Shown here piece after piece: positions 15,510-17,623 of a DNA stretch of 17,623 nt. A model generated the notes under the pieces. The model was not told where the DNA came from. It searched no databases and worked only from the letters and a program-made list of their open reading frames with translations. Numbering within the stretch: position 1 is the stretch's first letter; each line of letters starts with the position of its first letter. Both the position numbers and the translations under genes were made by a program. The stretch comes from Bacteroidota bacterium (GTDB taxonomy: Bacteria > Bacteroidota > Rhodothermia > Rhodothermales > Rubricoccaceae). The stretch spans positions 1-17,623 of the forward strand of contig JADFLK010000006.1 of the NCBI GenBank assembly GCA_022564455.1. The letters are read 5' to 3'.

Positions 15510-16522
15510 GCATTCCCTCCACCATGCGTGCCGCCGTATTGGAGCGACCCGGCGAGCCGCTCCAACTCCGCAAGCTTCCCCTCGCTACGCCGGGCGCCGG
15601 GCAGGTGCTCCTCCGCGTTCGCGCCTGCGGCGTTTGCCGCACCGACCTCCACATTGCCGACGGAGAGCTTACCGAGCCGAAGCTCCCGCTCGTACTCGGC
15701 CACGAGATCGTGGGTGAGGTCGTAGGGGTAGGGGAGGGCGTGAATACCCTCGCCGAGGGCGACCGGGTGGGGGTGCCGTGGCTGGGATGGACCTGCGGCG
15801 CGTGCCGCTACTGTAAGCGTGGCCAGGAAAACCTCTGCGCTCGTGCCCGCTTCACCGGCTACACGCTCGACGGCGGCTTCGCCGAGTACACCGTCGCCGA
15901 CGCACGGTATGTGTTCCCGCTCCCCGACGCGTACGGTGACGTGGCGGCGGCCCCGTTGCTGTGCGCCGGGCTCATCGGCTACCGCACCTACCGCCTGGCG
16001 CAGGAGGCCGTCGGCTACCCGCTGCGGCGGATCGGGCTCTACGGCTTCGGCGCAGCGGCGCACCTGCTCTGCCAGCTCGCCGTGGCCGACGGCCTGGAGG
16101 TCTACGCATTCACGCGCGTGGGTGACGCGGCCGGCCAGGCATTCGCTCGACGGCTCGGCGCCGTCTGGGCCGGGGGCTCGACCGAGCGGCCGCCGGAGAC
16201 GCTGGATGCGGCGCTCCTTTTTGCGCCCGTTGGTCCACTTATCGTCGAGGCGCTGAAATCGGTAGACAAGGGTGGGGCTGTCGTCTCGGGCGGGATCCAC
16301 ATGAGCGATGTTCCGGCGTTCCCGTACCGGTTGCTCTGGGAGGAACGGATGATTTGTTCCGTCGCCAATCTTGAGCGGCGCGACGGGGACGAATTCCTCG
16401 CCCGCGCGTCGGATGTGCCTATCGAGACGGTGACAACGGCCTATGCGTTGGAAGAGGCGAATAAGGCCCTTTCTGATCTGCGCGAGGGCCGTATCGAAGG
16501 AGCGGCTGTGCTCGTACCGTAA
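15506..16522 (+). CDS. Zinc-dependent alcohol dehydrogenase family protein (TIGR02822-like)
   Basis: This 338-residue medium-chain dehydrogenase oxidises alcohols or reduces aldehydes with NAD(P). Catalytic zinc ligands are C44 (GVCRTD), H66 with E67 (GHEIVGEVVG) and C153. Structural zinc ligands are C97, C100, C103 and C111. The Rossmann turn is GLYGFGAAAH around 177-186. The opening MRAAVLERPGEPLQL, ACGVCRTDLHIADGEL and the short length fit the adh_fam_2 subset that includes mycobacterial AdhA. The start at 15506 overlaps the kinase stop in ATGA, which suggests coupled translation. A second ATG at 15524 would begin at MRAAVLE, the usual family start. The pairing with a signalling kinase is unusual and its meaning is unknown. 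Substrate cannot be read from the sequence. Confidence 0.95.
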   Translation: MSIPSTMRAAVLERPGEPLQLRKLPLATPGAGQVLLRVRACGVCRTDLHIADGELTEPKLPLVLGHEIVGEVVGVGEGVNTLAEGDRVGVPWLGWTCGACRYCKRGQENLCARARFTGYTLDGGFAEYTVADARYVFPLPDAYGDVAAAPLLCAGLIGYRTYRLAQEAVGYPLRRIGLYGFGAAAHLLCQLAVADGLEVYAFTRVGDAAGQAFARRLGAVWAGGSTERPPETLDAALLFAPVGPLIVEALKSVDKGGAVVSGGIHMSDVPAFPYRLLWEERMICSVANLERRDGDEFLARASDVPIETVTTAYALEEANKALSDLREGRIEGAAVLVP

Positions 16523-16539
16523 GAAGGTGTGGGACGCGG

Positions 16540-16730
16540 CTACTCGTCGTAGGGCAGGGAGTCGATGTCTACATCCACGTAGTCTGGTTCAGGGTCCTCC
16601 GGGAACTGCACGGCCAGAATGGACTCTCTGCCTTGCAGAAGCGGTACTCGCCCAGTGGGATGTCCAATTTCTTGACAAAGCCGAGATTCTCGGTATAGAA
16701 GGCAAGGGCATTGTTAGGTCTACGTTGCCG
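16540..16730 (-). pseudogene. Frameshifted gene relic, acetyltransferase (GNAT)- or glyoxalase-like
   Basis: Three minus-strand frames in succession give protein-like text. They are NVDLT at 16712-16726, NNALAFYTENLGFVKKLDIP and GEYRF at 16638-16712, and after a shift of frame near 16633 ESILAVQFPEDPEPDYVDVD ending SLPYDE and a TAG at 16540-16542. The N..ALAFYtxxLGF pattern occurs at the end of GNAT acetyltransferases, and a very similar phrase opens VOC/glyoxalase domains, so the family is uncertain. No single frame gives a full domain and no proper start is seen. It is most simply the degraded 3' end of a gene. Two sequencing errors in a short gene cannot be excluded. Confidence 0.45.
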
Positions 16731-16954
16731 CGCAGCAACGAACCCATTCTGTGCAGAGCCTCGTCCGATATACACGCCGTACCAAAGCAGTAATGCCCAC
16801 CGCCGCCCACTAGTGGTTTCCGCAGGCGCTTGTTATTACCGGGCGGATCTTTTATGTTCTACAATGATCACAGAACCATCAGAATCACAAGGGGTCCTGG
16901 CGCGGCCTCGGCGTCGGCATGGTTTAGCAGATTGGCCCTCCATCTTTACTCATC

Positions 16955-16960
16955 GGGGAG
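16955..16960 (+). promoter_or_regulatory. Ribosome binding site of the cytochrome c peroxidase gene
   Basis: GGGGAG lies six nucleotides before the ATG at 16967, one of the better purine runs in this window. It supports that start. Confidence 0.55.
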
Positions 16961-16966
16961 TACACA

Positions 16967-17623
16967 ATGAACACCTTCCACTTGCCTGAGCTGCATCGGG
17001 CATGCATCCTTTTTTTCTCTTTCGCACTCTTGGTCACCTTCACGGGATGTGACAGCGACGAGGAAATCGCAGGACTGGATCTCGACGCGCAGCTGATGGC
17101 CGCGCTACAGGCCGCCGCCGACAACGGCGAGGCTTCGTTCTTTATGCTTCCGGACGGCGACGATCTCGCCTCTATCCCGCAAGACCCCCTCAACCCGCTC
17201 ACGCAGGCGAAGGTGGATTTGGGACGGTTGCTGATGCACGAGACGGCCCTCGCCCTCAACCCGATGCATGCCGAGTCGATGGGGACGTACTCGTGCTCCT
17301 CGTGTCACCATGCCGCAGCAGGCTTCCGCGCGGGTATCCCACAGGGACTCGGTGACGGCGGTGTCGGGTTTGGCCGCTTCGGCGAGCGTCGGGTGCCCAA
17401 TCCGAGCTATGGTGATGACGAGCTCGACAGACAGCCGATTCGTGCGCCGTCCATGATGAACGCGGCGTACCAGGAAGCCAACCTCTGGAACGGCCAGTTC
17501 GGTGCTACTGGCATCAACGCTGGAACCGAGTCGGAGTGGACGGTGGATACGCCGATTGAGGTCAACACCCTTGGGTACGAAGGGATCGAGACGCAGGCAG
17601 TCGCTGCACTGGTGGTGCACCGC
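16967..17623 (+). CDS. Di-haem cytochrome c peroxidase (CCP/MauG family) lipoprotein, 3' end cut by window
   Basis: The frame is open for 219 codons to the window end. The N terminus has a hydrophobic stretch ending LLVTFTGC, with C28 as probable lipidated cysteine followed by DSDEE. In Bacteroidota an acidic cluster after the cysteine can send lipoproteins to the cell surface. The N-terminal haem domain shows LGRLLMHETALALNP, the haem motif C110-S-S-C113-H114, AGFRAGIPQGLGDGG and PSMMNAAYQEANLWNGQFG, in the order known for CCP/MauG proteins. The family binds two c-type haems; the second CxxCH should lie beyond the window. Members reduce hydrogen peroxide in the periplasm, though many diverged forms modify proteins or metabolites. 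This gene begins a new unit after a 444-nt gap. Confidence 0.9.
   Translation, partial: MNTFHLPELHRACILFFSFALLVTFTGCDSDEEIAGLDLDAQLMAALQAAADNGEASFFMLPDGDDLASIPQDPLNPLTQAKVDLGRLLMHETALALNPMHAESMGTYSCSSCHHAAAGFRAGIPQGLGDGGVGFGRFGERRVPNPSYGDDELDRQPIRAPSMMNAAYQEANLWNGQFGATGINAGTESEWTVDTPIEVNTLGYEGIETQAVAALVVHR

Larger units (their letters stand above)
16523..16966. other. 444-nt region without an intact gene
   Basis: Between the alcohol dehydrogenase stop and the peroxidase start the only protein-like signal is the minus-strand relic at 16540-16730. A small palindrome CGTTGC-CGCGCA-GCAACG lies near 16723-16740. The last 100 nt are AT-richer and probably hold the peroxidase promoter, since TACAAT at 16860-16865 resembles a -10 box, but no matching -35 was found at normal spacing. 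Confidence 0.5.

Noticed and set aside
15398..16300. 300-codon open frame on the - strand opposite the alcohol dehydrogenase
   Set aside because: Covers the zinc-binding and Rossmann motifs of a well-supported gene on the other strand and has no motifs of its own.

Overview
The window (about 60% GC) looks like a chromosomal piece of a Rhodothermales-like member of the Bacteroidota/Rhodothermota. This placement is an inference. It rests on the pairing of a TIGR02999-type ECF sigma factor with a Ser/Thr kinase-TPR protein, an OmpA-like lipid-anchored-style envelope protein, an acidic residue cluster after the lipoprotein cysteine of the last gene, and mostly weak Shine-Dalgarno signals. No rRNA, tRNA, CRISPR array, phage gene or intact transposase was seen.

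Region 1 (1-3928, + strand) is the end of a biosynthetic operon: a 5'-truncated SGNH-hydrolase-like protein, a stand-alone acyl carrier protein, a stand-alone amino-acid adenylation enzyme and an acyl-CoA-dehydrogenase-fold flavoprotein. The last three are packed with a 2-nt gap and a 1-nt overlap. The adenylation pocket residues read D-L-L-Y-N-A-L-V-C-K. From memory this differs at one position from the code of L-prolyl-AMP ligases that feed pyrrole-2-carboxyl-carrier-protein formation (PltF/RedM/CloN4, AnaC). The flavoprotein lacks the usual C-terminal catalytic Glu (Ser366 instead) but has a Glu (E245) at the isovaleryl-CoA-dehydrogenase/AnaB position. The trio therefore most likely loads proline, or a close analogue, on the carrier protein and oxidises it. 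The downstream consumer would lie upstream of this window.

Region 2 (4083-12024, - strand) holds the SMC chromosome-segregation ATPase, an OmpA-family envelope protein followed by a hairpin whose pairing favours the minus-strand RNA, and a large exported serine hydrolase. The hydrolase combines a class C beta-lactamase/DD-peptidase-type domain with a lipocalin-like segment and five regular 43-46-residue repeats.

Region 3 (12138-16522, + strand) is a signalling locus: ECF sigma factor, an island of nested inverted repeats that begins at the sigma stop codon, a transmembrane Ser/Thr kinase with a C-terminal TPR-like region, and a zinc alcohol dehydrogenase (TIGR02822-like) whose start overlaps the kinase stop by 4 nt. 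The kinase probably modulates the sigma factor.

Region 4 (16523-17623) contains a frameshifted relic of an acetyltransferase- or glyoxalase-like gene on the minus strand and the first 219 codons of a lipoprotein di-haem cytochrome c peroxidase, cut by the window end.
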